NCBI GenBank assembly: GCA_020636045.1
Contig: JACJYP010000004.1
Location: 62,001 to 126,000, forward strand
Reading direction: 5' to 3'
Length of the DNA stretch: 64,000 nucleotides
Source: Lewinellaceae bacterium
GTDB lineage: Bacteria > Bacteroidota > Bacteroidia > Chitinophagales > Saprospiraceae
Shown: positions 53,889 through 61,080 of the stretch, piece after piece
Layout: each line of letters starts with the position of its first letter
Numbering within the stretch: position 1 is the stretch's first letter
The notes under the pieces: generated by a model
Databases searched by the model: none
The model's input: the letters and a program-made list of their open reading frames with translations, nothing else
What the model was told of the DNA's origin: nothing
Made by a program: the position numbers and the translations under genes

Positions 53889-53925
53889 TTCGGCCCGGCG
53901 ATATGGCATCGCCGGGCCGAAAATT
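53889..53925. terminator. Terminator between convergent genes
   Basis: TTCGGCCCGGCGA/TCGCCGGGCCGAA (53889-53901, 53909-53921), 13 bp perfect, 7-base loop, followed by an A/T-rich tail (AATTATT). Between convergent genes, usable in both directions. Confidence 0.8.
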
Positions 53926-53940
53926 ATTGGCGAAATAAAC

Positions 53941-55005
53941 CTACACACGCGCCCCCGTATGTTGTGCAATGGTCTCCAGCATTTCCACGACACGGGGCTT
54001 GTAGTCATCATTGGCGTAGCGACTACTCCCGCTGATGGTGCGGCCGATATTCCAGATCGAACCCGCCCGTCTCTTGTCGTCATTCAGGCTGTCGAGGTCT
54101 TTCGAAATAACGAGCATGTTGCGGGAAGGAGAAGCGAGATCAGCGTAAATGCGCAGTGACAGCGCGACGATGCGTTTCTGAGCGAATATTTCATCCCAAT
54201 CGAGGTCGCTGCTGGCATAGCAGGCATCGTCGGCCGACAGGCTCTGCCAGCGATTTTTGTATTTGTTCAGCACAGGGTTCGTGCCCTCATAAGAGAGAAT
54301 GTATTGCACGATCTTGCGATAAGGCGCCCGGCCGGTGATCTGTATGGGCCCCCGACCGCGGAATTTGTAGAAGTCCGCCTGCATGACAAAGCCGGTTTCT
54401 ACCAGATCTTCCACTGTTTGAAAACGATCGGAGGGATATGTTTCGCCTTTCCATACAGGATCGATGGCCGTGGGGTCATCCGAACCGGCCAGTGTGCCGG
54501 CCAGACCCAGGCTTGCATGTGCTGCGCAGAACACAGGGCTTGCAAAACAGTCGAAAGCGCTGACATTGCCCGCGATGGTGTTATACGACTTCTTGATGCC
54601 CGGTATACGGTCGAAGGCGTAGGCAAGGCCCGAATGCCGCACACCGTTTCGATCCTTCGCGCCGCGTCCACATATCTCGGTAACAGAGCGAAAACGACCG
54701 CCGGTCTCGTTGATGGCGATGCACATCAGCGAGGCGAAATCGATCACGGAAATGGAATCTTCATCAAAAATGAGCGGAATAGAGTCCCAGAACTCTACGA
54801 ATTCGCGCTTCACCGTGTTGAGATCCTCGCCCGTGTCGGGGGCGATACGGCGCTTTGCGAAGGCGCCTTTGCCCGCGAGGTGCAGGTTGAACCAGTCGAT
54901 AAAATCGAAACCGGTATTGCCGAGGAAAAAGCCGTTAAGGTGGGTGGCGTTGGAAAATTGCTGGGTTTGCAGGGTCTGAAAAGCCCGCTCGGAGAGTGCT
55001 GCCAT
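53941..55005 (-). CDS. GH19/lysozyme-fold protein without export signal
   Basis: 354 residues. The central part 'FASLMCIAINETGGRFRS' and especially 'FYKFRGRGPIQITGRAPYRKIVQYI' match the chitinase GH19/lysozyme-like superfamily: a Glu in the first helix (the catalytic acid) and the 'GRGxIQ(I/L)TGRxxY' loop. It would cleave chitin or peptidoglycan. No signal peptide, membrane segment or T9SS domain, so it is either cytoplasmic, or exported by another route as an endolysin or contractile-system effector would be. No phage or secretion genes are nearby. Starts at ATG 55005; 'MAALSERAFQTLQTQQFS' looks like a true beginning. Confidence 0.65.
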   Translation of the reverse strand: MAALSERAFQTLQTQQFSNATHLNGFFLGNTGFDFIDWFNLHLAGKGAFAKRRIAPDTGEDLNTVKREFVEFWDSIPLIFDEDSISVIDFASLMCIAINETGGRFRSVTEICGRGAKDRNGVRHSGLAYAFDRIPGIKKSYNTIAGNVSAFDCFASPVFCAAHASLGLAGTLAGSDDPTAIDPVWKGETYPSDRFQTVEDLVETGFVMQADFYKFRGRGPIQITGRAPYRKIVQYILSYEGTNPVLNKYKNRWQSLSADDACYASSDLDWDEIFAQKRIVALSLRIYADLASPSRNMLVISKDLDSLNDDKRRAGSIWNIGRTISGSSRYANDDYKPRVVEMLETIAQHTGARV

Positions 55006-55175
55006 TTGGTTATGTGTTCTGGTTTATAAACATGCGCTGTCATGATCCGCAAACAGCGTCAGGATATTCAAAAGTAAAGCGAATTCGGGATACCGTGCAG
55101 GAATTAGCAGGAAAAGTAGGTAGTCGCAGTTGGCAACATGGTAAGGGCAACTGCTCACTGCGACTGCCTGCTGTT

Positions 55176-56084
55176 TTATACTTCCTCTACCCTGCCCTCT
55201 TCAGCAGCATCCGTGGCCGGAAAGATTGCGCGTGCCTCCGACAAATGCGTTTCCACATCGTTGTATCGGCCCGAAAAATGACCGAGAAGCAGGCGTCCCA
55301 CGCCTGCTTTTTTCGCGATCTCCGCAGCCTGCCGGGCCGTGGAATGGTAAGCCAGGGCCGCTTCTTCGCGATGCGTTTCCGTAAACGTAGCCTCGTGGTA
55401 CAGTAACTGAACACCCCGGACGACTTCGGCCACCGCCTGCGATGGGGCCGTGTCGCTGCAATACGCATAGGCGCGCGGCACAGGCGGGTCGATGGTAAGC
55501 TCGGCATTCGGCACAAGACTTCCGTCGGGCAGTCGCAGGTCGTCGCCGGCTTTAATTCCGGGAATCAATGTGTAAGGGATATCGTATTGCCCGATCTTTT
55601 CAGGCAATATGTTGCGCGGCCGGGTCTTTTCCCGGAACAACCAGCCGGCAGTTTCGATACGGTGGTGGTCGAGGGGAATGGTCCACACTTCCACGATTTC
55701 GTTTTCGAATATTTTCGTGGAAACAATAGCATCTACTTCACAAAATTCGATCGCGTAGGGAAATTTGACTTTACACAGCCGGGCAGTGTGTTCTACCAGT
55801 TCTCGCAAACCGGGTGGCGAGAACAAGTGCAATGTTTTCGTGCGTTTTTTCAGGCACCAGTTGGTCAGCAAGCCGATCAGTCCAAATACATGATCGCCGT
55901 GCAGGTGGCTGATGAAAATATGGTCGCAGCGGTCGATCTTAACCTTATGGCGGTATAGTTGCATTTGCGTTCCCTCCCCGCAATCGATCAGGAACATATG
56001 ATTTTCCATCTGCAATACCTGCGCCGAGTAATGGCGGCCGTGAAAGGGCCCGCCCGAAGCATTGCCGAGGATGGTGAGTTGCAT
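55176..56084 (-). CDS. rnz: Ribonuclease Z
   Basis: 302 residues. Metallo-beta-lactamase fold with zinc motif H60-x-H62-x-D64-H65 ('ISHLHGDHVFGL'), start 'LTILGNASGGPFHGRHYSAQVL', the flexible arm around 'LPEKIGQYDIPYTLIPGIKAGDD', and downstream zinc ligands in 'AYCSDTAP', 'LLYHEATFTETH' and 'LLLGHFSGRY'. It cuts the 3' trailer of tRNA precursors. Fits the tRNA-Leu here, which lacks an encoded CCA. Followed 36 bp upstream (minus strand) by dnaG. Confidence 0.96.
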   Translation of the reverse strand: MQLTILGNASGGPFHGRHYSAQVLQMENHMFLIDCGEGTQMQLYRHKVKIDRCDHIFISHLHGDHVFGLIGLLTNWCLKKRTKTLHLFSPPGLRELVEHTARLCKVKFPYAIEFCEVDAIVSTKIFENEIVEVWTIPLDHHRIETAGWLFREKTRPRNILPEKIGQYDIPYTLIPGIKAGDDLRLPDGSLVPNAELTIDPPVPRAYAYCSDTAPSQAVAEVVRGVQLLYHEATFTETHREEAALAYHSTARQAAEIAKKAGVGRLLLGHFSGRYNDVETHLSEARAIFPATDAAEEGRVEEV

Positions 56085-56120
56085 GAGGGAGTATTTTGTG
56101 GTTGACAGTCGGTAGCGTTC

Positions 56121-58097
56121 TCATTTGGGCATCACAACCGTCCCCGCCCGCTTCGCGATCTCGTTTCTGGTTTCATTGAGTTTCTGCTGTATCTTCATAT
56201 AACGCGTCATGGCTTCTTCATCACCGGTTTGCGCAGCGTCTTTGATACGTTGGAGGTTTTGGATACATATTTTCTGCACTTTCCGCAGTTTGAAGCGATC
56301 AAGCGCCTGTTTCATATCGGCGCTGAAATTTAATTCGGGCATGGGTTGGTTCTGCAGTGGGTAGTTCCAGCGTTCGATCCAGTTGGGCGACAGTTCCCAG
56401 GGTTCCGACAACAGGTCTATGCACAGGTCCCGGATTTCCTGTTGTTCATGCTGGAGAAAAAAATGCTGGTCAGGTGTTTTGCCTTGCAATAACTGTTCAT
56501 GGCATTCAGAGGCAATCTTGCCATAAATCGCGTTGTCGAAGTCACCCAGGGATTCTTCAATATCAGCAAGGGCAAATTCGGCCACACTCACATCTTCGTT
56601 TTCCAGCATTTTATCGCCATATTGCACCAGCAGGCGCACAATGTCGCGCTCCTGGAATTCGTCGCCGCGAGTGGAAGGTTTTTCCCTCGCCGGAGGGGTG
56701 AAAGTTGGATCCGCAACGAGAATGTTCGGGTCGGGCGTCGCGCCGGGGCCATCGCTCGCCGCCTCGGGTTGCCGCGCGGCTTTTTCTTCGCGCTTGCGGA
56801 TAATGCCCGTGATGAGTTTATTGGATTCACTGATCAGCGCTTGCTCCGATACTTCGAGCAGGGTCGCGCACTCTTTCAGGTACACGCTGCGCTTGATCGG
56901 GTCCGGGATTTTTGAAATGCTGGACACGATATCCTTCACCAGTCCGGCCTTTTTCATCGGATCGCCTCTGGTCTCGTCGAGCAAAAGTTGCGCTTTGAAC
57001 AGGATAAAATCCTTCGATTCGGCGTCTGTGTAATCGCTGAACGCCTCTCCACCGAATTCCTGCACGTATGAGTCGGGGTCGTGACCATCTGGCAACAGGC
57101 AAATGCGTACGTTCATGTCCTGTTCCAGGGCCAGATCAAGGCCGCGCAGCGCTGCTTTTACACCGGCCGGGTCGCCGTCGTACACGATCTTGAGATTGGA
57201 GGTATTGCGCTTGATAAGTTGAAGTTGGCCTTCCGTCAGCGAGGTGCCGCTCGAAGCCACCACATTTTCGATGCCCGCCTGATGAAGGGAGATCACATCC
57301 ATGTAGCCTTCTACAAGGATGCATTCGTCCTGCTGCCGGATGGCCTTTTTGCCCTGGAAAGCGCCGTAAAGCGTTTTGTTTTTGACATATATCTCGGTTT
57401 CAGGGCTGTTGATGTACTTGGGCACCGATTTATCGGTCGACATGGTGCGCCCGGCAAAGGCCGCCACTTTTCCCGAGAGGTTATGGATGGCAAACATGAC
57501 CCTACCACGAAAAAAGTCGCGCCCGCCGTCCTGGCTGGAGAGGCCTACTTTTTGCAGGAGTTCCATACTGTGGCCGGTTGCTTTCGCACGGCGCACAAGC
57601 AGATCGCGCTGTTCCGGAGCGTAGCCCAGGCCGAACGTGCGGATCGTCTCTTCCCGCAGTCCGCGCTGCTTGAAATAGGTCAGCGCCACGGATTTCCCCT
57701 CGTCTGTATCGAATAATTGCTCCTGAAAATGCTGCAGGGCAAAATCGTTGACGATATAAAGCGACTCGAAATACTGCTGCTCGGCTACCTGTTCCGGCGT
57801 GCGCTCGATCTCCTCGATCTCGATGTGGTATTTTTTCGCCAGCCAGCGCAGGGATTCCACGTAACTCAGGTTCTCGTGTTCCTTCAGGAAAGTGATGGCG
57901 TCACCGCCTTTGCCGCAACCGAAGCATTTGAAGATGTTGCGGGCAGGATTGACGTTGAAAGAAGGTGTTTTTTCATTGTGGAAAGGGCACAGGCCAATGA
58001 GGTTGACCCCACGCTTGCGCAGGGGCACAAACTCTTCCACCACCTCTTCGATGCGCACGGCATCAAGGATTTCCTGAACCTGTTTCGGAGGAATCAT
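56121..58097 (-). CDS. dnaG: DNA primase
   Basis: 658 residues. N-terminal CHC2 zinc finger (C37, H40, C58, C61). A catalytic core follows ('RDFFRGRVMFAIHNLSGKVAAFAGRTM', 'KYINSPETEIYVKNKTLYG'), then the TOPRIM domain ('ECILVEGYMDVISLHQAGIENVVASSGTSLTEGQ', later 'DGDPAGVKA') and a helicase-binding C-terminus. It makes RNA primers for replication. Its promoter reads TTG-N19-TATTTTTG and ends only four bases before the ATG, so the mRNA may be leaderless. Nearest neighbour downstream is rnz. Confidence 0.97.
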   Translation of the reverse strand: MIPPKQVQEILDAVRIEEVVEEFVPLRKRGVNLIGLCPFHNEKTPSFNVNPARNIFKCFGCGKGGDAITFLKEHENLSYVESLRWLAKKYHIEIEEIERTPEQVAEQQYFESLYIVNDFALQHFQEQLFDTDEGKSVALTYFKQRGLREETIRTFGLGYAPEQRDLLVRRAKATGHSMELLQKVGLSSQDGGRDFFRGRVMFAIHNLSGKVAAFAGRTMSTDKSVPKYINSPETEIYVKNKTLYGAFQGKKAIRQQDECILVEGYMDVISLHQAGIENVVASSGTSLTEGQLQLIKRNTSNLKIVYDGDPAGVKAALRGLDLALEQDMNVRICLLPDGHDPDSYVQEFGGEAFSDYTDAESKDFILFKAQLLLDETRGDPMKKAGLVKDIVSSISKIPDPIKRSVYLKECATLLEVSEQALISESNKLITGIIRKREEKAARQPEAASDGPGATPDPNILVADPTFTPPAREKPSTRGDEFQERDIVRLLVQYGDKMLENEDVSVAEFALADIEESLGDFDNAIYGKIASECHEQLLQGKTPDQHFFLQHEQQEIRDLCIDLLSEPWELSPNWIERWNYPLQNQPMPELNFSADMKQALDRFKLRKVQKICIQNLQRIKDAAQTGDEEAMTRYMKIQQKLNETRNEIAKRAGTVVMPK

Positions 58098-58101
58098 GCT
58101 C

Positions 58102-58131
58102 CAAAAATAGAGATGATTATCGGGTTTGCAA
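58102..58131 (-). promoter_or_regulatory. dnaG promoter, TTG-N19-TATTTTTG
   Basis: On the minus strand TTG (58131-58129), 19 bases, then TATTTTTG (58109-58102), then GAGC and the ATG of dnaG at 58097. Perfect consensus. Expected start of transcription falls on or next to the ATG. The TTG lies in the 3' side of the hairpin at 58117-58140. Confidence 0.8.
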
Positions 58132-58140
58132 ACCCGATAA
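58117..58140. terminator. Hairpin between porT-like gene and dnaG
   Basis: Perfect 11-bp stem (TTATCGGGTTT/AAACCCGATAA) with a 2-base loop, immediately after the PorT-like gene and overlapping the dnaG promoter. The T-rich tail in the minus direction is short, so termination efficiency is uncertain. Confidence 0.55.
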
Positions 58141-58181
58141 CGGAGTCATGCGGGCAAAAAACGCAGTCGTTTTGTTTCTTC

Positions 58182-58937
58182 TTACCCTTCGAAGTGCAGG
58201 GAGATGGTAAAGGTACGGCTCAACACTTTCTCCAGCACGTTGCTTTGTTCCAGTTTGTTATTGAAGATCAGCACGTTGTTCAGGCCTTGTGAGACCTTGA
58301 ACTCGGGGGAGAAAATAAAGTAGGGAAAGAAAAACTGTATCCCGGCGCCGTATTCTACCTGAAAATCGGTCGGTGCGATCTTCACGATACCTGCCGCCTG
58401 GCGCGTACGCGAATCACTGGCCACGTCGAAGGAATACTTGACGCCGGCGATCACGAACAGGCGAAAATCGTGGTAAGTAGCCGATTTGTAGCGCACATGA
58501 AAGGGCATTTCTACCAGCACCGACTCGATGGGGCGCTGAAAAATGCGGCCGCTCTCGCCCGGAGAAGTGTAACGGATATTGCGCTCTACGAACGACAGCG
58601 TGGGCAGGAAACGAATATCGAAGAATTCGCCGATCCTCAGATTGGATACAATACCGAGATTGAAGCCCGGACCCGTGATCGATTCGGCACGGGCAAATGA
58701 GTCGTTGCGAATAAAATCCTTGGAATGATAAATCCGGAAATCGCTTTGGTTATAGCCCAAAGTAATGCCGAAATAGTAGTTTTTGCTTTGAAAATCCCGG
58801 TAGTTCAGGTTTTGGCCCTGGTTGAACTGGGCCTGCACTGCCGAACCCGGCCACATGATGGCCAGGAAAAGCAAAACAAAGAGCCGGCAGCACACGGCAG
58901 CAATTTTTACCGGGTAGCGTTGGTTAGAAGCGGTCAT
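58182..58937 (-). CDS. porT: PorT-like outer membrane barrel protein (T9SS)
   Basis: 251 residues from ATG 58937, which overlaps the ubiE stop in an ATGA. Signal peptide ('LFVLLFLAIMWPGSAVQAQ'). An eight-strand-like beta-barrel follows: 'YYFGITLGYNQSDFRIYHS', 'GIVSNLRIGEFFDIRFLPTLSFVERNI', 'MPFHVRYKS', 'FRLFVIAGVKYSFDV', 'DFQVEYGAGIQFFFPYFIFSPEFKVSQG', ending 'FTISLHFEG'. This matches the PorT/PorQ-type barrel needed for T9SS. ubiE-porT adjacency is known from several Bacteroidota. An alternative start at 58985 would give a longer N-terminus that breaks the signal peptide. Confidence 0.87.
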   Translation of the reverse strand: MTASNQRYPVKIAAVCCRLFVLLFLAIMWPGSAVQAQFNQGQNLNYRDFQSKNYYFGITLGYNQSDFRIYHSKDFIRNDSFARAESITGPGFNLGIVSNLRIGEFFDIRFLPTLSFVERNIRYTSPGESGRIFQRPIESVLVEMPFHVRYKSATYHDFRLFVIAGVKYSFDVASDSRTRQAAGIVKIAPTDFQVEYGAGIQFFFPYFIFSPEFKVSQGLNNVLIFNNKLEQSNVLEKVLSRTFTISLHFEG

Positions 58938-59668
58938 TTCGTTGCGGAGTAAATAGAGCATATTCCAAACGTTAAGCGTTCGCATGTCGGGTTTTGGTAA
59001 CCGAGTTTTGTTAAGATGTTTAAAAAATCCTGCCCTTCGGGAAAAGCCTGGACACTTTCAAAGAGATAGGAATAAGCGCGCATGTCGCGGCTGGTTAAAC
59101 GACCGATCAGGGGTAAAACGTATCTGAAGTAGGCATTGTAAATCTGTTTCAGCGGAAAAATACCCGGTTTTGAGAATTCGAGAATGACCGCTTTGCCACC
59201 AGGCCGCAGCACGCGGTGTATTTCGGCGAGCCCCTTTTCCAGGTTTTCGAAGTTGCGCACCCCGAAGGCTACGGTTACAGCATCAAACGCGTCCGCCTCA
59301 AAACGCATGCGCTCGCTGTCGCCGGCTTCAAGGGTCACGACCCGCTCCAGTCCTTCCCGGCCGATCTTGCCGCGGCCGAGTTCGAGCATCTGGTTGGCGA
59401 TGTCGATCCCCACAACAGATTCGGGTTTCAGCATTTTCGCGGCCATGATCGCTACGTCGGCAGTACCGGTCGCTACGTCCAGGAGGCGCTTGGGGGCATC
59501 CTCCTTCAGGTATCCGATCATGCGTTTGCGCCAGCGCACATCGATCCCCAGCGACAGGACCCGGTTCAGCAGGTCGTACTTCGGCGCGATCTTATCGAAC
59601 ATCCGCTCTACTTCGACTTTCTTGCCTTCACCGGAGCCATATGGCGTTACAACCGTTTTTTCTTCCAT
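58934..59668 (-). CDS. ubiE: Demethylmenaquinone methyltransferase (UbiE/MenG)
   Basis: 244 residues from ATG 59668. SAM-binding class I fold: 'FDKIAPKYDLLNRVLSLGIDVRWRKRM', 'LLDVATGTADVAIMAAKM', 'VVGIDIANQMLELGRGKI', 'FDAVTVAFGVRNFENLEKGLAEIHRVLRPGG'. This is the UbiE/MenG signature; it makes menaquinone from demethylmenaquinone. In-frame start 59773 would overlap the repeat cluster and give a non-conserved extension. Translationally coupled to the PorT-like gene by an ATGA overlap. Confidence 0.94.
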   Translation of the reverse strand: MEEKTVVTPYGSGEGKKVEVERMFDKIAPKYDLLNRVLSLGIDVRWRKRMIGYLKEDAPKRLLDVATGTADVAIMAAKMLKPESVVGIDIANQMLELGRGKIGREGLERVVTLEAGDSERMRFEADAFDAVTVAFGVRNFENLEKGLAEIHRVLRPGGKAVILEFSKPGIFPLKQIYNAYFRYVLPLIGRLTSRDMRAYSYLFESVQAFPEGQDFLNILTKLGYQNPTCERLTFGICSIYSATK

Positions 59669-59677
59669 GTTCAATGC

Positions 59678-59830
59678 AGTGGCACCAACCGCTGGTTGGT
59701 ATAAGGATGCAAAATCAGGGCTTGGGGTTGTACTGTGGCGCCAATCTCTGATTGGCAAACAAGTGGCTCCCAACCTCTGGTTGGGGCATTACGGGATTTC
59801 GTTAGCCAACCAGAGGTTGGCGCCACCGCC
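59678..59830. repeat. Cluster of palindromic repeats (REP-like)
   Basis: Four related segments with the core CCAACCnCTGGTTGG or decayed forms: 59678-59700, 59734-59757, 59762-59786 and, in reverse orientation, 59805-59826. Three are preceded by GTGGC(G/A/T)CC and the reverse one is followed by CGCCAC. Segment 2 or 3 with segment 4 could fold into a long stem. It fills the gap between ubiE and ribBA. Confidence 0.7.
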
Positions 59831-59837
59831 ACAGTGG

Positions 59838-60968
59838 TTACAGTTGGATATTCTCAACAATTTCCAGTCCGTAGCCGATGAAGCCCGTACGCGGTCGCGG
59901 ATGATTGGTCAACAGCCTGATCTTGCTGATACCCATCTCCCGAAGTATTTGCGCGCCGACACCGAAGTCTTTCTTCCCCATGCTGGTGTGCAGTTCAAAT
60001 TTTTCCGGTTCGCCGTCGTCAGCCAGTTGCTTGTATATTTTCAAACGCGCCAGCAAATCGGCTTTGTCTGCCTGGCGAAGGTAGACGAAAGCGCCTTTGC
60101 CGTTTTCTGCGATCGTTTCCAGTGCCGATTTGATCTGGAGGCCGTAATCTGCCAGCAGATTGCCGAGGATACCGCCGGTCTCGGACCAGGAATGCACACG
60201 CACCATAACCGCTTCGTCGCCGGTCCATTCACCCTTTTTCAGCACAAGGTGGGTATCGCCGCTGGAGACGTCGGTAAATACAATCGCATCAAACTCACCA
60301 TAAACGGTCTTCATCCGCGTCTCCATTTCCCGCTTGATCAATCGCTCCGTCCGCATGCGGTAGGCTACAAGATCGTCGATAGAGACGATCTTGAGGTCAA
60401 ATTTACGCGCTACTTCGAGCAATTGAGGCAAACGCGCCATAGAGCCGTCTGGGTTTAGTATCTCTACCAGCACGCCGGCGGGATACAGGCCCGCAAGTTG
60501 CGCCAGGTCGACTGCTGCTTCGGTATGGCCGGTGCGACGCAGCACGCCGCCTGTTTTGGCGCGAAGCGGAAAAATATGGCCGGGTCGCGCAAAATCGCTC
60601 GCCTTTGCTTCGCTGTTTGTGAGATGGCGAATGCCGGTTGCCCGATCGTAAGCGCTGATGCCCGTCGTGCAGCCGTGGCCGATCAGATCGATAGACACCG
60701 TGAAGGCCGTTTCATGCAGGGCCGTATTGGCTCCTACCATCAGGTCGAGCCCAAGTTCGTCGGCACGTTTTTCCTCGATCGGTGTGCAAATCAGGCCACG
60801 CCCGTGCATGGACATGAAATTAATGACATCGGGTGTCACCATTTCGGCGGCACAAATGAAGTCGCCTTCATTTTCGCGGTCTTCGTCATCGACAACGATG
60901 ATGACCTTGCCGGCACGGATGTCGGCAATGGCTTCTTCGATACTGTTGAGTTTAATCTGGCTGGACAT
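59838..60968 (-). CDS. ribBA: RibBA-type protein: intact DHBP synthase fused to a degenerate GTP cyclohydrolase II domain
   Basis: 376 residues. The N-terminal half is intact 3,4-dihydroxy-2-butanone 4-phosphate synthase ('VVDDEDRENEGDFICAAEMV', 'HGRGLICTPI', 'RTGHTEAAVDLAQLAGL'). The C-terminal half has the GTP cyclohydrolase II fold, but the zinc ligands are gone: C-x10-C-x-C becomes Ser262, Ala273 and Tyr275 in 'HSWSETGGILGNLLADYG', and 'RQEGRGIGL' has become 'RQADKADLL'. GTP cyclohydrolase activity is therefore probably lost, as in the RibBX variant described from Proteobacteria. A working RibA must be encoded elsewhere. It is separated from ubiE by the repeat cluster. Confidence 0.88.
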   Translation of the reverse strand: MSSQIKLNSIEEAIADIRAGKVIIVVDDEDRENEGDFICAAEMVTPDVINFMSMHGRGLICTPIEEKRADELGLDLMVGANTALHETAFTVSIDLIGHGCTTGISAYDRATGIRHLTNSEAKASDFARPGHIFPLRAKTGGVLRRTGHTEAAVDLAQLAGLYPAGVLVEILNPDGSMARLPQLLEVARKFDLKIVSIDDLVAYRMRTERLIKREMETRMKTVYGEFDAIVFTDVSSGDTHLVLKKGEWTGDEAVMVRVHSWSETGGILGNLLADYGLQIKSALETIAENGKGAFVYLRQADKADLLARLKIYKQLADDGEPEKFELHTSMGKKDFGVGAQILREMGISKIRLLTNHPRPRTGFIGYGLEIVENIQL

Positions 60969-60983
60969 ATCGGCTAAAACAAA

Positions 60984-61015
60984 TGCGCCGCAGGAAGGTT
61001 ATCACCTGCGGCGCA
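60984..61015 (-). terminator. Terminator of the thioredoxin-like gene (minus strand)
   Basis: Arms 60984-60994 and 61005-61015 (TGCGCCGCAGG / CCTGCGGCGCA) pair perfectly, and in minus-strand direction the stem is followed by TTTGTTTT. Lies between the thioredoxin-like gene and ribBA, so ribBA has a separate promoter or depends on read-through. Confidence 0.75.
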
Positions 61016-61080
61016 GCAAAGATAATTCTGTAAAGCGTCCGAACCCAATTCGCAAGCGAATTTGATTTTGCAATCGGCGA

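Noticed and set aside
53941..55005. Prophage endolysin
   Set aside because: No holin, structural or integrase genes are nearby, so a prophage origin is not supported.
59678..59830. FMN riboswitch upstream of ribBA
   Set aside because: The repeats are at the 3' side of ribBA (minus strand), not in its leader, and show no RFN-like conserved bases.
60969..61080. FMN riboswitch in the ribBA leader
   Set aside because: The leader contains only the 11-bp hairpin best explained as the terminator of the preceding gene; no RFN motif.
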